Shown: positions 12,523-24,360 of the stretch, one piece after another
How the letters are laid out: every line of letters begins with the position of its first letter
How positions within the stretch are numbered: position 1 is the stretch's first letter
NCBI GenBank assembly: GCA_964017185.1
Contig: OZ024873.1
Span: 45,246,760-45,310,759, forward strand
DNA length: 64,000 nucleotides
Direction: 5' to 3'
DNA from: Rugalucina vietnamica
Taxonomy: Eukaryota > Mollusca > Bivalvia > Lucinida > Lucinidae
Translations under genes and position numbers: made by a program
The notes under the pieces: generated by a model
The model's database searches: none
The model's input: the letters and a program-made list of their open reading frames with translations, nothing else
Told to the model about the DNA's origin: nothing

Positions 12523-12910
12523 GTATGGAGGGCCAACTACAGTAGTAGGCTGGCAGATATTTCCTTCGAAGGTCAATATAGAACGGACAAGCCAAAAGAA
12601 AATGAAACTCATTCTCGACGACAATGCAAAAAGCACCGATTCTTTCATGTCTAACATTTCTTGGTGTAGTAACGGACTACTTAAACTGCGTAGACATTGC
12701 CTTCGAACTTGCCAAATAAAGTTGTAGCGCCCTTTTTGATAGATGGTCCTGCAGAAGAGGTCACGTGGTATCTATGGGTGGTTGGAGTCTGCGCAGTCGT
12801 CCTGGCAATTCTGCTCGTCACTATGGCACTGGTTCCCTACCTACTGTGGAGGCGGCGTGTTATCCTGGTGATGAAACTGGTCCACTACTTCCAGAGCTAT
12901 GAAGATGACG
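12523..12910 (+). CDS. Receptor exon: Ig remnant plus transmembrane helix
   Basis: The acceptor is TTTTGAATTTAG. One frame reads YGGPTTVVGWQIF (Ig B-C strand pattern G-P-T-x-V-x-W); a second reads VVTDYLNCVDIAFELA (Ig F-strand Y-x-C pattern); a third reads VVAPFLIDGPAEEVTWYLW, then a hydrophobic helix of about 24 residues (VGVCAVVLAILLVTMALV) and the basic stop-transfer WRRR. The two frame switches fall near 12650-12665 and at the A-rich AAATAAAG near 12713-12720. The donor is GACG|GTAACC at 12911. The transmembrane part and its junction to the TIR are intact. Confidence 0.65.
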
Positions 12911-15700
12911 GTAACCAGCTCATTACGAAACCACGCCCGTGCAATATACAGAGATTTTTAGAGCTGCAAAATTAAAATGGAGAAAAACTTATTACATTTT
13001 TGGATATTTTTTTCTTATTTTTGCGAAAACATATATCGTGGGTACACGTTAGAATCGCGGCCCCGCCGAGAGGTTCTGACGGTTACATGTACCCACAATA
13101 TGTGTTTTGAAGCAAAATAAGAAAAATATGTATACTCCTGTATACCCCTGTTTTACCATAACGTAAAAGTGGGATTTAACTGGTATGGGGGTATATATTA
13201 CATGGACATGTTTTCCTGTTGTGTTTTTGTTCGCTACGCACAACCCTTGTCAACACTAATACTTGGCGCTCCACATTATTATATATACTGAGCTTAACAG
13301 ATAACGCAACACGGTTATGGCATGTTTTTCGCATTTTAATGTTACGTAAGATGGTCTACCCGACATATGATGGTCAGCAATCGCCAATGAATAAATTAAG
13401 TACAACGGTTTTGGCTTTCTAGGTATGGGTCACTGAGCTCGAATCTGATTGGCCAAAACGGTTAGCCCCCTGAGAGATTCTGGAAGTCAATTTAAACACA
13501 AATGGCTTCTTTATGGATCACCCAATGAGATTCGATGGGGTAATTGCAATTTGGCTTCCATTTGTACCCAAAATTTCAAATCAAAGTTTACATCATTGAA
13601 AATTGAATGTTTAATACTGAGCATTCCATTGAACACAATAGAAAATGGAATTAGTGAAATATTCTATTGGCGAATGTTTTAAACGAAACTTTTGTGAAAA
13701 CGTGTTCATGCCTTCATTTAGCATTGTCAGAAAACACAATAGCATCCAATTGTTGGGTCATGAACGTCTATAACAAATGTTAAAATGTGAGTAAACTTGA
13801 ATGGTTGGGAGTAAAATGAGTCTTCAACTCTGCTTAAAATTGAGCAAAATTGATCGTTTGTCAGTAAAATCATTCATTGTCTAAAGTGGGACAGGGGTAA
13901 CCCTGAAAACCGACACTAATTTCTAGGGTACGAATACACGTCACATGTCGCATTCTGGAAAATCACAATGCATTTCATTTTTTGCCAAGACCCTATCTCT
14001 GAAAAATGTTTAATTTCTTGAGACGCATAACACAGAATGTTACAAACAAGATCTTATGAGATGTGTCGATCGTCCGGCAATCTAATTCATTGGAGGAAAA
14101 GTCCATTTGATACTATTCTTCTGAATAACAATAAAAATAAACCGATGCTGCGTTATAAGTTTGGCTCTGTATATATATAAACTGCTCACTTTTGCGTTTG
14201 AGAGATAGGAATCAGTTTGTGGCATTGTAGATCTACTGACGTTGTAGCTTACCCGTTTGAATTGTAAACCTGACTAGTTCCATATGAATAATGTACTTCA
14301 ATTTCAGACGACCGGATCTGGGATGCCTTCGTATCTTATAGAGCCACTCCACGGGACGAGTCGTTCATAGTTCACACACTGCGTCCAAAGTTGGAAGAAG
14401 AACTTGGCTTCAAGCTATGCCTTCATTTTAGAGACTTTATTCCTGGTGCAAGTAAGCACTAGTACATACACCCCCAGGGCTACATGTATATTTGTTTGTT
14501 ATTTAATAGCAGTCTGGGATCACAATACATGTATGTCCATTACCCTTTTCATTGTTATCCTATGTGTATTGAATTATTTTGCAAATTAACATTTGAATCT
14601 TCGAATCTTCAAAAAAATTGTTTCGTCGCCACCTACCGCATCTTTTGCATTGTCTGAGAATGGTCAATGGCGTTTAATTTCATATATATGTATATGCTAA
14701 TTTGCTAAGATTCCGAGGCGAATTAATTGGCCACAAGAAACTAAAATAAATCTCGCTGGAGATGCTGTCGAAAGTCTATTGTCTGCAAGATTTTCAACGA
14801 TATTCTTAATTTAGTTCTTTATCAGTTTTTGTATTTAACAAGACTGTCGCTGCAAAGCACATGGATAAATGGTCATTCATAATTTACATTTTACTAATTT
14901 TCCCCATTCAACTGCATGGGCAGCTTATGTTGACCTTGCCATAAAATAGGTCAAGGTCATCCCAGGGTCATTTTATATAATTTTGGTCTGTTGGTAGAGC
15001 TCCTCTACCTGATGTTTCATGCCAAGTTTCAAAATTATAGACCTTGCATATCGTCAAAAATGTCTACAAGTGCTGAACAGTGTTACCCACATTTCCTGCA
15101 TTTCTTGCAGCTATATCTGACAACATCATCAGGGCAGTGAAAGAGAGCAGGCGGACAATACTTATCATTTCACCAGAATACATACAAAGCGAGTGGACCA
15201 AACTAGAGTACGAAGTCGCGCAACAGGAAATGTTGAGACGGAAGCAGAGAATCATACCGGTGCTGCTAGACGACATCTCCCAGAATAAATCATCCATGGA
15301 TCCTACACTGAAAAACATTCTATCCGCGGTTACGTATCTAGAATGGCCAAACGACAATTCTGACGAAAAGAAAAGCGAAAAATTCTGGAAAAGATTACAA
15401 TTATCCTTACCAAAGAAAAGAATAAGTTCAGAGACACATAAAGTGTCAGAAAGTTATCGCAAAATTGACGATACAATTTCCACTAAATATCAAAATAAGA
15501 ATAACTTTTCGAATGGTTTTGTAAACAACACAATTGGCAGTGACCCGGATGCTGATTACGACACGATTCCAGCAGATGAATATGATACGATAGATGAAAA
15601 GGCGATGGATGGCATTGAAAACGCTAAAAATAATTCTCAATTGAAATCTAATCATACCACAATTGAAACACGGTATATAAGCATCCTTGAGGATAACTGA
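12523..15700 (+). CDS. Ig-TM-TIR receptor (IL-1R/SIGIRR-like), 3' half of gene
   Basis: Three exons are seen: 12523-12910 (partial Ig domain, stalk, transmembrane helix), 14308-14451 (first half of TIR) and 15111-15700 (second half of TIR and tail). Both introns are GT...AG and interrupt codons after the first base; the joins restore an unbroken reading frame. TIR box 1 is WDAFVSY, box 2/BB loop is LCLHFRDFIPGA, and box 3 is KFWKRL, as expected for a signalling TIR that recruits MyD88-type adaptors. Ig-TM-TIR order matches IL-1R-family and SIGIRR-like proteins rather than LRR-bearing Toll receptors. 5' exons (signal peptide, start codon) are not identified. The Ig exon seems to need two +1 frame changes, so this copy may be a pseudogene or contain assembly errors. 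A TLR-like origin is less likely because no LRR C-cap is visible before the membrane span. Confidence 0.75.
12976..14307. other. First seen intron of the TIR receptor gene
   Basis: The intron (from 12911) contains the palindromic GGGTAC repeat (13028-13110) and a following TATACCCC inverted segment. Otherwise AT-rich with no exon that I can support. Confidence 0.45.
14308..14451 (+). CDS. Receptor exon: N-terminal half of TIR domain
   Basis: Acceptor TTCAATTTCAG and donor A|GTAAGC. It codes for DDRIWDAFVSYRATPRDE... through HFRDFIPGA, that is beta-A (box 1) to the BB loop with the R-D-x-x-P-G signature of signalling TIRs. The Pro of the BB loop, whose loss inactivates mammalian TLR4, is present. 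Confidence 0.9.
14452..15110 (+). other. Intron of the TIR receptor gene with repeat fragment
   Basis: GT-AG intron of 659 bp. About 14865-15060 is a fragment of the Helentron-like repeat, including TTGACCTTGCCATAAAATAGG and TCAAGGTCATCCCAGGG. Confidence 0.7.
15111..15700 (+). CDS. Receptor exon: C-terminal half of TIR domain and tyrosine-motif tail
   Basis: The acceptor CATTTCTTGCAG gives T-ISDNIIRAVKESRR, followed by TILIISPEYIQSEW, RIIPVLLDDI and the box 3 region EKFWKRLQLSLP. A serine/asparagine-rich acidic tail of about 95 residues follows, with YDTI twice (DADYDTIPADEYDTI) and YISI eight residues from the end. The stop TGA is at 15698-15700. Codon use and frame are intact throughout this exon. 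Confidence 0.9.
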
Positions 15701-15715
15701 TCAAACTTTTTTCAG

Positions 15716-16941
15716 TTGTTTGCTTCTGACAATCAATGGAGTTTCGGATTTCAGTGTCCAAAACTCATGATCACTCACTTTCCTTTGTATTTTCCTGTTG
15801 AACAATCTCCAAAAGAAGAGTGGACTTTGAATCATGTCCCCATCGAATTAGAAGATGATATATTTAATAACTTGAAGATATTTGTTCTTCTATACGCTGA
15901 TGACACGGTAATTTTGTCTGAATCATCTTCAGACTTACAAGAAGCTTAATTTAGATTTGCACGCCTCTTACTGTAGAATTTGGAAGTTGGAAATTAATAA
16001 CACGAAAACAAAAGTAGTAGACTCTAGTTTTTTTCCAAGGGTAGGATGCCAAACTATAATTTTACTATGAATATAAATACCTAGGAGTTCTGTTTAGTAG
16101 AAGCGGTTCGTTTCTGGCCATGAAAAATACATTGCTGATCAAGCTAAAAAAAGCTTTGTTTTGTCTTTTAAAGAAAGCAAGATCACAACTATTACCTTTA
16201 GACATACAGTTGGAATTATTTAATAAATTAATCAAACCTATTCTTTTATATGGTTGCGAAATTTGGGGTGTTGGTGATTTGAGCATAACTGAGCAAGTGC
16301 AGTTAAAATTTTTGAAACTTAATGTTCAGAAAAGCACGCCTAACTGTATCTTCTATGGAGAAACCGGTGTGATGCCCTTGAAACTAGATATACAGAGTCG
16401 CATCGTAGCGTACTCGTATACAAAGCATCCAGAAATAAATAACTTATCTTCTATGTTGTAATGGTTCGCAAAATCATATTATGAAAACAGACAGCGATCA
16501 CACAATTCGTAATATTCTTATCAAGTGTGATTGTAGTGGTATATGGGAAAACCATCCTTTTCTAAATAAAATATGGTTAGTAAAAACTATTAAGCAAAGA
16601 TTGTCTGACTTATTTATAAATGAATGGAGAACGGAGTGTGACGAAAAATCATCTTGTACTTTTTATAGAATTTTTAAGACGAATTTTGGTTTTGAAACAT
16701 ATCTAACTTCAATTCCATTTAAGCATCGAAACTATTTAATCAAATACAGACCGCGAAATCACAAATTACAAATTGAAACTGATCGTTGGGGAAAAAAACA
16801 CCGCGGGAAGTAAGCCTTTGTCATCTTACTATAGAAAAGAAATCGGTGACGAATTCCATATGTTATTATCTTCGAGAGTATATATTTCAAGTCATGTGTC
16901 ACTATATATAATCTTATGACGGAATTAACTGGAAGTGGCAT
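15716..16941 (+). pseudogene. Non-LTR retrotransposon (LINE) fragment, reverse transcriptase 3' part
   Basis: A 5'-truncated, frameshifted LINE starts within about 100 bp of the receptor stop codon. It has the RT catalytic motif FVLLYADDTVILSES near 15887-15930, then a YLGVLF motif and the thumb-region motif LYGCEIWGVGD at 16248-16280. Further on is a C-terminal stretch ending in a zinc-knuckle-like LCHLTIEK...GDEFHMLL near 16815-16870. At least three frame breaks rule out function. The pattern is of the L2/CR1-like RT type common in marine invertebrates; exact clade unresolved. Confidence 0.75.
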
Positions 16942-17209
16942 TGCGCGAATTCGCGCGCATAAGTTTCTTACACACCCAGTCTAACGTTGACGACGGTGAA
17001 ATGTCCAAACACCGTTAAAACGGTAGTATCGCTCCAAAATTTTGATGGATGCGAACGAATTTCTTGTTTTCTTCAATGTTATATGAAGTAAAAAGCGCAT
17101 CTGGTAGAGAATTAACTTGACTTTTCATTTCTGCTTGATTGAAAAGCTGCTTTTGTATAATTTCTCAAAACATTCGATCCGAAGTTGGGGCAAGGTTTAT
17201 TCGGCTCCC

Positions 17210-18073
17210 TGAATTCTTTCAAAGTATTTCTAACTAAAGATAAAATCAAGACAAAAATATTATTACACCGGTAAACGGAAATGGCAAGTGATGCATACTC
17301 GAATTAGAACTAACAGTAGTGCACTAAATACCGACCTGTTTAGGAAAAATATTGTTGACACTGCTTCTTGCACATGCGGAGCTATCGAAAATGCATATCA
17401 TTTTTTCTTTATGTGTGGTAGATACACAAATCAGCGTAATGAGTTATTTCATGATTTAGATTTCATACCGCACTTAAGTCTCAATTTGTTGTTGTACGGC
17501 GATGTCTCAAAAAGTTCGAATCTTTGAAGCTGTACAGAAGTTTATTGAAAGATCCAGGCGTTTCATTAATGTTAATCATGAAATACATCTTTCTTTAAAT
17601 AATAAAATAAAGATACGTTTTCAGCATTTTGCTTATTTAGAAAGAGTCTCGTCTTTTATTTTTTTTTTCTGATAGTGGTATTCTGTGATGGGATCATCAT
17701 TGTCTTGTGGGGATCAGCTCGTGTTTTTTTTTTCCCCTAACATTCTCTCTTGCATACGTTTGCTTGTTCTTTCTTTATCTCTTCAACCTGTAAGTCTCTA
17801 TTACCTTTTGAGTATATTTTGCTTCTTGACTTTTCATTGCTAGCTACCTTCCTTTAATCTCTAGCTATCTCTTCGCTTTTAGTCCTTAATATTATTTATA
17901 CTTTAATATTTCAGTTATTAGTTTGTAAATTATCCGCCATAAAATTCACAATATTTCATGCATTAAGGAGATGAAGGAGATAAGCTACTTGTAGCTTTCG
18001 TTCAAATCCTTTGATATTCACATATGTTGTATTTGTGGTTATTGTACTAATGTTTAAATTAATAAATATGTTT
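17210..18073 (+). pseudogene. Second LINE 3' fragment with 3' UTR
   Basis: 17288-17527 codes for the C-terminal part of a LINE ORF2 with the Cys/His pattern CTCGAIENAYHFFFMC and GRYTNQRNELF. The frame breaks at 17527 and continues as FEAVQKFIERSRRF. A T-rich 3' UTR runs to about 18073. It differs from the fragment just upstream and probably represents another element. No functional ORF remains. Confidence 0.65.
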
Positions 18074-18221
18074 AAACCAAGGTTTATTCGGCCGATTGCT
18101 ACAGGAACGGTTCGTATTTTCCAAAGTATGCACAAAATGTAAGCAAACGAGCATTTTGCAAATACTTTTAGGCAAGATTGTGGGACGTTTTCATCGTTTT
18201 CGATTAAATCCCCCCCCCCCG

Positions 18222-18257
<36 letters not shown>

Positions 18258-18593
18258 GGAAGGATTTTATTTTATGGCAAAATGCACAGGAAGAATTTTA
18301 TGGCAAAAAGAAAAAGCAGCACCGGTTACGACGGTACCAGAATTACCTATATTGTTGGATAGATGGGCATTCTAGCTTTACAAGATGCGGATTTTGTTAC
18401 TTTTTCATGTCCTGCTTCTGCCTACAAGGTGTCGCAAAACGTAGCCGCTACAAAAAAAAGCAGCCACACATTAGCGTTTAAGCAAAACGCGCGCCGGGCA
18501 TTTTGACAAATGTAAAATTCAACATAGTCAAAAGACATAATTAGTAGTGATTTTCGAAAAAGTCCATAGACTTCGGCTTACGATGTGTTTTTA
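18074..18593. other. Non-coding stretch with C/A homopolymer
   Basis: A C10 run followed by about 30 A residues lies at 18210-18251. The following ~40 bp holds a partial duplication around GCACAGGAAG...TTTTATGGCAAAA. No gene recognised. Confidence 0.4.
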
Positions 18594-21500
18594 GCTCACC
18601 TTAGCCGAAGGCTCACAGGTGAGCTTATAGTATAGTGGTCGAGCCGGCGTCCGTGCGTCGTCCGTCGTCGTCAACATTTTCAAACGACTTCTCCTCTGAA
18701 GCTGCCAGGCCGAATCTTTTCGTATTTCACATATAGCATCTAGAGGTGGGGGGAACGAATATTTATGTTATTTTTTTTTCTCGATCGGATAAGAACTCTG
18801 GTTCTATGGCAGCTTATGCTTCCCATAGACTTATAATGGAAAAAAAGTGAAAATTGCCTATTTTTGCCGTCTTGTTTGAGATATTTGAATTTTGTTTTTG
18901 CAGAAATGTTTATTGAGTAGTCCTCTACGTTTCATGTGACTTTCGTCCTAATCCTTTCTTTTGATTGGTTGCAGCAGGGACAGTAGATTTTATAGATCAC
19001 TGGTTGCAGGGGCCCCAGATAGGGCAAAATTTTGAAAAACATTCAAAAATCTTCTTCTCAGGAACTGTCAAGGGGATTAAGCCTGTACTTTGTATACATG
19101 TTCATGACAGTGGCCTCTACATAATTTGTGTTTTTTTTTTTTTTTTTTTTTTTTTTTATTCCAGGTGGATAAGAACTCTGGTTGCTATGGCAACTGAAAG
19201 TTTCCAATGACTTATAATGGGAAAAGTGGAAATCGGCTATTTTTCCGCTAAAATTGCAGACACTTTGAATTTTGTTTTTGCAGAAATGTTTATTGAGTGT
19301 TTGACGTTTCTTGCGAGTTTTATCCTAATCCTTTATTTTGATTGGTTGCTGGGGCCCCATAAAGAACAAAATTTTGAAAAAAAAAAAAAAAAAAATCAAA
19401 ATTCTTCTCCTCAGAAACTGTCAATTGGGTGAATCCTGTACTTTGTATACATGTTCCTGACAGTAGCCTCTACATAATTTGTGTTTTTAGCTCACCTGAG
19501 CCGAAGGCTCATAGGTGAGCTTATAGTATACCCATGCTCCGGCGTCCGTCCGTCCGTCGTCCACAATTTCAAAGATCTTCTTCTCTGAAACCGCTGGGCC
19601 TATTGTTCTCATATTACACATACACCATCTACAGGTAGGGGAAAGAATAATTGTGTTTTTTGTTTTGATCGGATAAGGACTCTGGTTACTATGCTAACTT
19701 ATGCTTCCCATAGACTTATAATGGAAAAAAAGTGAAAATTGCCAGTTTTTGCTGTCTTGTTGATATTTGAATTTTGTTTTTGCAGAAATGTTTATTGAGT
19801 AGTCCTCTACGTTTCATGTGACTTTTGTCCTAATCCTTCATTTTGATTGGTTGCAGGGGCCCCATATAGGGCAAAATTTCGAAAAACATTCAAATATCTT
19901 CTTCTCAGAAACTGTCAAGGGGATCAAGCCTATACTTTGTATACATGTTCCTGACAGCGGCCTCTACATAATTTGTGTTTTTTTATTCCAGGCGGATAAG
20001 AACTCTGGTTGCTATGGTAACTTAAATTTTCCATAGACTTATAATGGGAAAAGTGGAAATCGGCTATTTTTCCGCTAAAATTGCAGACATTTGAATTTTG
20101 TTTTTGCATAAATGTTTATTGAGTAGTGTTTGACGTTTCTTGTGAGTTTTGTCCTAATCCTTTATTTTGATTGGTTGCTGGGGCCCCATAAAGGGCAAAA
20201 TTTTGAAAGAAAAAAAAATTCAAAAATCTTCTCCTCAAAAACTGTCAAGTGGATGAATCCTGTACTTTGCATACATGTTCCTGACACTAGCCTCTACATA
20301 ATTTGTGTTTTTTTATTCCAGTCGGATAAGAACTCTGGTTGCTATGGTAACTTTAAGTGTCCATAGACTTATAATGGGAAAAGTGGAAATTAGCTATTTT
20401 TTGAAAACTATTGCAGCCTGAGATCTGAAAAGTGGTAGATGCAAACAACTAATGGATTAGATGAAGGTATATAATTAATTTAGGTCAAGGTCATCTCTTG
20501 ACCTTGGCCGGTCTGTCATCCATGCACACTTTTCAAAGATTTTTTTCTCTGAAACCACTTGGCCAATCAAAGCCAAATTTTATATGAAGCATCTATAGGA
20601 AGTGGGAACCAATGTGTATATAAATACTCCAGGTCACATGACCAAGATGGCCGCCATGCCCATATATGGTAAAACCCCTTAAAATATCTTCTCCAGAACC
20701 GGTGAACCGATTTCAACGAAACTTTGCATGAAGTATGGACGACTCAAGTACTACAATGTATATATAAAACATGACCCTGTGGTGACCTTGACCTATTTTA
20801 TGGCAAGGTCAACATAGGTCGTCAATGCATTTGAATGGGGAAAACTTTTAAAATGTCATTTTAAGTGAAAGTCTTGCAGGAAATGGGCAGTAGGACTGAA
20901 ATTTAATGATTCTGAAAAAAAAAAATGGATCCAGGGACTTATCTGCTTTTAAAATGTTATTGAAGGGGAAAATCAGCAGGAAATTGGCAAATGGACAGAA
21001 TATTGATTATTCTGAAAAAAAGAAAATGGCCCAAGGGCTTCATCTCTGCCCCTGCACTGGGGTTAAATACCATAATGTTCAAATATGTTTATTGGTATAT
21101 GAAGCAGATCTCAGGTGAGCGTTTACAGGACCATTGGTCCTCTGGTTATTCCAGTCGGATAAGAACTCTGGTTGCTATGGTAACTTTAAATTTCCATAGA
21201 CTTTTAATGGGAAAAGTGGAAATTAGCTTTTTTTTTTGAAAACTATTGCAGCCTGAGATCTGAAAAGTGGTAGTATAGATGCAAACAACTAATGGATTAG
21301 ATGAAGGTACATGTATATGATTAATTTAGGTCAAGGTCATCTCTTGACCTTGGCCGGTCTGTCATCCATGCACACTTTTCAAAGATTTTTTTCTCTGAAA
21401 CCACTTGGCCAATCAAAGCCAAATTTTATATGAAGCATCTATAGGAAGTGGGAACCAATGTATATATAAATAATCCAGGTCACATGACCAAGATGGCCAA

Positions 21501-21845
21501 CATGCCCATATATGGTAAAAACCCTTCAAATATCTTCTACTCCAGCACCAGTGAACCCATTTCAACGAAACTTTGCATGAAGTATGGATGACTCAAGTAC
21601 TACAATGTATATATAAAACATGACCCTGTGGTGACCTTGACCTATTTTATGGCAAGGTCAACATAGGTTGTCAATGCATTTAAATGGGGGAAATTTTTAA
21701 AATGTCATTTTAAGTGAAAGTCTTGCAGGAAATGGGCATAAAGAACTGAAATTTAATGATTCTGAAAAAAGGACCCCAGGGGCTCATCTGCTTTTAAAAT
21801 GGTATTGGTATATGAAGCAGATCTCAGGTGAGCGTTTACAGGACC
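18594..21845 (-). repeat. Helentron-like repeat, outer copy of a nested pair
   Basis: Starts with the terminal AGCTCACCTTAGCCGAAGG hairpin at 18594 and is interrupted at 19498/21146 by a second copy. It resumes with ATTCCAGTCGGATAAG and ends near 21845 in a degraded GGTGAGCGTTTACAGGACC. Internal units contain GGATAAGAACTCTGGTTGC and TGACCTTGGCC. The uninterrupted order (GTGTTTTTTTATTCCAG) is seen inside the inserted copy near 19975-19990 and 20306-20320. Confidence 0.65.
19499..21145 (-). mobile_element. Helentron-like element nested at a T|T site, 1647 bp
   Basis: The plus strand reads AGCTCACCTGAGCCGAAGG ... GGACCATTGGTCCTCTGG. The flanks are GTGTTTTT on the left and TTATTCCAG on the right; 5 + 2 T residues equal the 7 T of the empty site, so there is no target duplication. 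Subterminal inverted repeats (CTCACCTGAG near the left end, CTCAGGTGAG near the right) and the terminal hairpin with a GAGCC/GGCTC stem fit Helentron-associated non-autonomous elements. No Rep/helicase is encoded. Confidence 0.65.
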
Positions 21846-22364
21846 GTCTTGTCTTGGTAAAGGTACCTAATGGTCAATTTATTTTTCCACCTCGGCCTTT
21901 GGAGTGGGAATTTCTGATTGCGCCATTTCCTGGTCATTGTCTTTTAGTCACTAAATGTGACATTTCAGTGCATTTTCATATGCAATAAAATTATCCTGGT
22001 CAACATATACTCACCCAAAGTTCTAAGCGCAGGTCATCTTCAAAGGAGATCTACTGACAAGATGGGAAAAGTCCCTAAATGCCTAAAATTGTTGGGTAAA
22101 TTTCTAAAACACTTAATTTAAGCAAATTTTTAAAACATATTTTGTGTGTATTATTGTTAATTGTACAAAAATGGATTTGGCAGCATTTCAAATTCCCAAA
22201 TTTCAACAGGTAGAGATAACTTGATTGTTTGTACCTATCCAAATATGTAAAATTTCTTACACATGCAGCTTAAGTTCATGGAGCAAAACAATAGTTTCCT
22301 ATGTATTTGACTGCAAGTTGTTGCTATAAATAGATGCAACATTGATATTGACGATATAAACCTG

Positions 22365-22527
22365 GACCCAGTTGTTCAAAGCATCGTTAGCTTAACGATA
22401 TCGTTAAGACATAAATTTGTTAAGCAAATCTCAGGTAAAGTAACAAATACACTGTTATTTTTTGTTGAAAAAATGTGAGAATCCTTTGCAGTGCACTAAC
22501 GACGTCGTTAGTTTTGAACAACTGGCC
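22365..22527. mobile_element. MITE with CAGTTGTTCAAA inverted ends
   Basis: The left end (CCCAGTTGTTCAAAGC) and right end (TTTTGAACAACTGGCC) are inverted copies. A second inverted layer of CGTTAG / CTAACG motifs lies inside (near 22385 and 22497). Too short to code; a typical foldback MITE. Confidence 0.65.
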
Positions 22528-22627
22528 CCAGTTGTTTTGGTTTTCTTGTTATTGCGCACGCGCATCTTGGAACATGTTTTAATGACATTCTGCTTCCAGT
22601 CACGCTTAAATACTTGTTCCACGGTCT

Positions 22628-22752
22628 GGTGAACATTGTCCCCCCAACCCCTAGACCCGGCTTCTCGCTACTAAACATATATTGTATAATATATATATAT
22701 GTCTCCAGTAAAAAGGATTTGTTGGGTCTAGGAGGGGGACATAGTTCAAAAC
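22628..22752. repeat. Imperfect inverted repeat with AT microsatellite loop
   Basis: The arm around GAACATTGTCCCCCC...CTAGACCC is echoed in reverse by GGGTCTAGGAGGGGGACATAG. (AT)n at about 22686-22701 forms the loop. Confidence 0.45.
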
Positions 22753-24360
22753 TAAAAAATAACAATGGTCCCCATTTTTTAATTTTCAATCGGAAATAAA
22801 ATGACATTAGAATAGGTTCCAATGAAGTACAACAATTAGAGCAACAACAACAAAACCAAAACTGGCTTATGTTGACAACATCAATTTTAAGGCATGCATG
22901 CAAAGTCTTCTGGGATAGCTCTGGGACAAAAGTGGCACATTTCTGTTAAGTTAACTTTAACTTTTGATCATTGTAAGTATATGTGATTTGTGTTGCATTT
23001 ATGCCTCTTAGCAGAATTTACAAACTGAACAGTTTATAGTCAATTTTTGCTTTGTACAAATGTATTTTGTTGCCAAATGGCACATGAAATGTGTGTGTGT
23101 TTTTTTTTAAATAGAAATACTGATATTTCTCAGAAAAGCAATATAAGGATTTTTATAAGCCAGTGCCTCTGTCCTTTTTATAAAACATGCCCATAAGTTT
23201 GAATTTTAAATTTAAAAAATGAGAATTCTTATTTACTTCGCATAACCCTTTATATATCATACAAATGTCAAACTGAAAATTCAGATAAAAACCACCAGAA
23301 AGCATGATGGCTGTTTGACACGTTTCATCTGATCAAAACAGGATTTTCAAAATTCCCTGATTTTTCCTTGATTTTCATAAAATGTTCAAATTCCCTGATT
23401 TTTCCTTGCAGGGAATTTTTTATCATCATTTTCCCTGTTTTCCACAGTCTGTGGCCACCCTGAATAAACAAGGTATTTTCATTGAAATCCATGCAAGTGT
23501 TTTCAAGTTGATAATTTTTTGACAATTTTCGGGCAACGCCACTTTTAAACTCTGAGTGACTTCTTCAAATGACTTTTCTTTTCGATATTTTTAAAACTTT
23601 CAAATGACACCAAAATAATAAAACTATGTTGGCCAGAAGAGGCGGGATTATTTTTCTTCTAAATATGAAATGCAGTAAAGCCTATTGACTGTACGTCAGA
23701 AGCACGACGGAAACACGTTAGAAACGCAAATACGTGCGTTCTGTATGCCTGGAGGACGTTGATGTAGATCGGTGCGCGTCCAGCAGCGCCTTTGGGATCT
23801 ATACATTTTTAAGCATATCGGACGTGTGTCTTCAATGATATGTTATGAGTTCCTTACGCGTTACATGGCGTTGAATACGCTTTGAACGTGTTTGGCGCGT
23901 CTCTTAGGCACGTCAGTGTACGCTACATGCGCGTTCCGAGTTTACCACAAATTGGTTTAGGCGCTTGTTGAACGCTTCAGTAATGGCCCAAGCGTGTATG
24001 ATACGTGCGTTACTGGACGTTCAATGGCATAACACAAACGTACTCCCAAAATTTTCAGCACGTTCATGGTGTTGAGATTTTTTTATATGTCCGGCACACG
24101 CCTGAGTTGCATGCGAATGTGTGTCTGCTAATTGAAGAAGCAAATTCATTTTTACACATCCAAAATCTTCAGGTATTGGGATTTTTAATACACCCGGCAC
24201 GCGTTTGTCTTATACATTATTACGTGACTGCACTTTCAAACTGAAAGATATACCCGATTCGCACGTTGTTTTTTTTTTTTGCATAATAAACTATAATAAG
24301 CAGTCATCTTGATTTTAAATGTATATGCTGCTCTTTGAACTGGGTCTTTGAAATGTTAAA

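Larger units (their letters stand above)
21846..24360. other. Gene-free stretch between repeats
   Basis: Apart from the MITE at 22365-22527 and the inverted repeat at 22628-22752, no gene is recognisable. About 23330-23470 (two close copies of AAATTCCCTGATTTTTCCTTG) looks like an interspersed repeat. About 23690-24010 is unusually rich in CpG and ACGTG/GCGTT words. Confidence 0.4.

Noticed and set aside
19217-20366. Family of short repeated proteins (LILYFDWLLGPHKGQNFE)
   Set aside because: Frames lie in the internal units of the Helentron-like repeat, are broken by homopolymers, and reappear in reverse at 42.7-43.3 kb.
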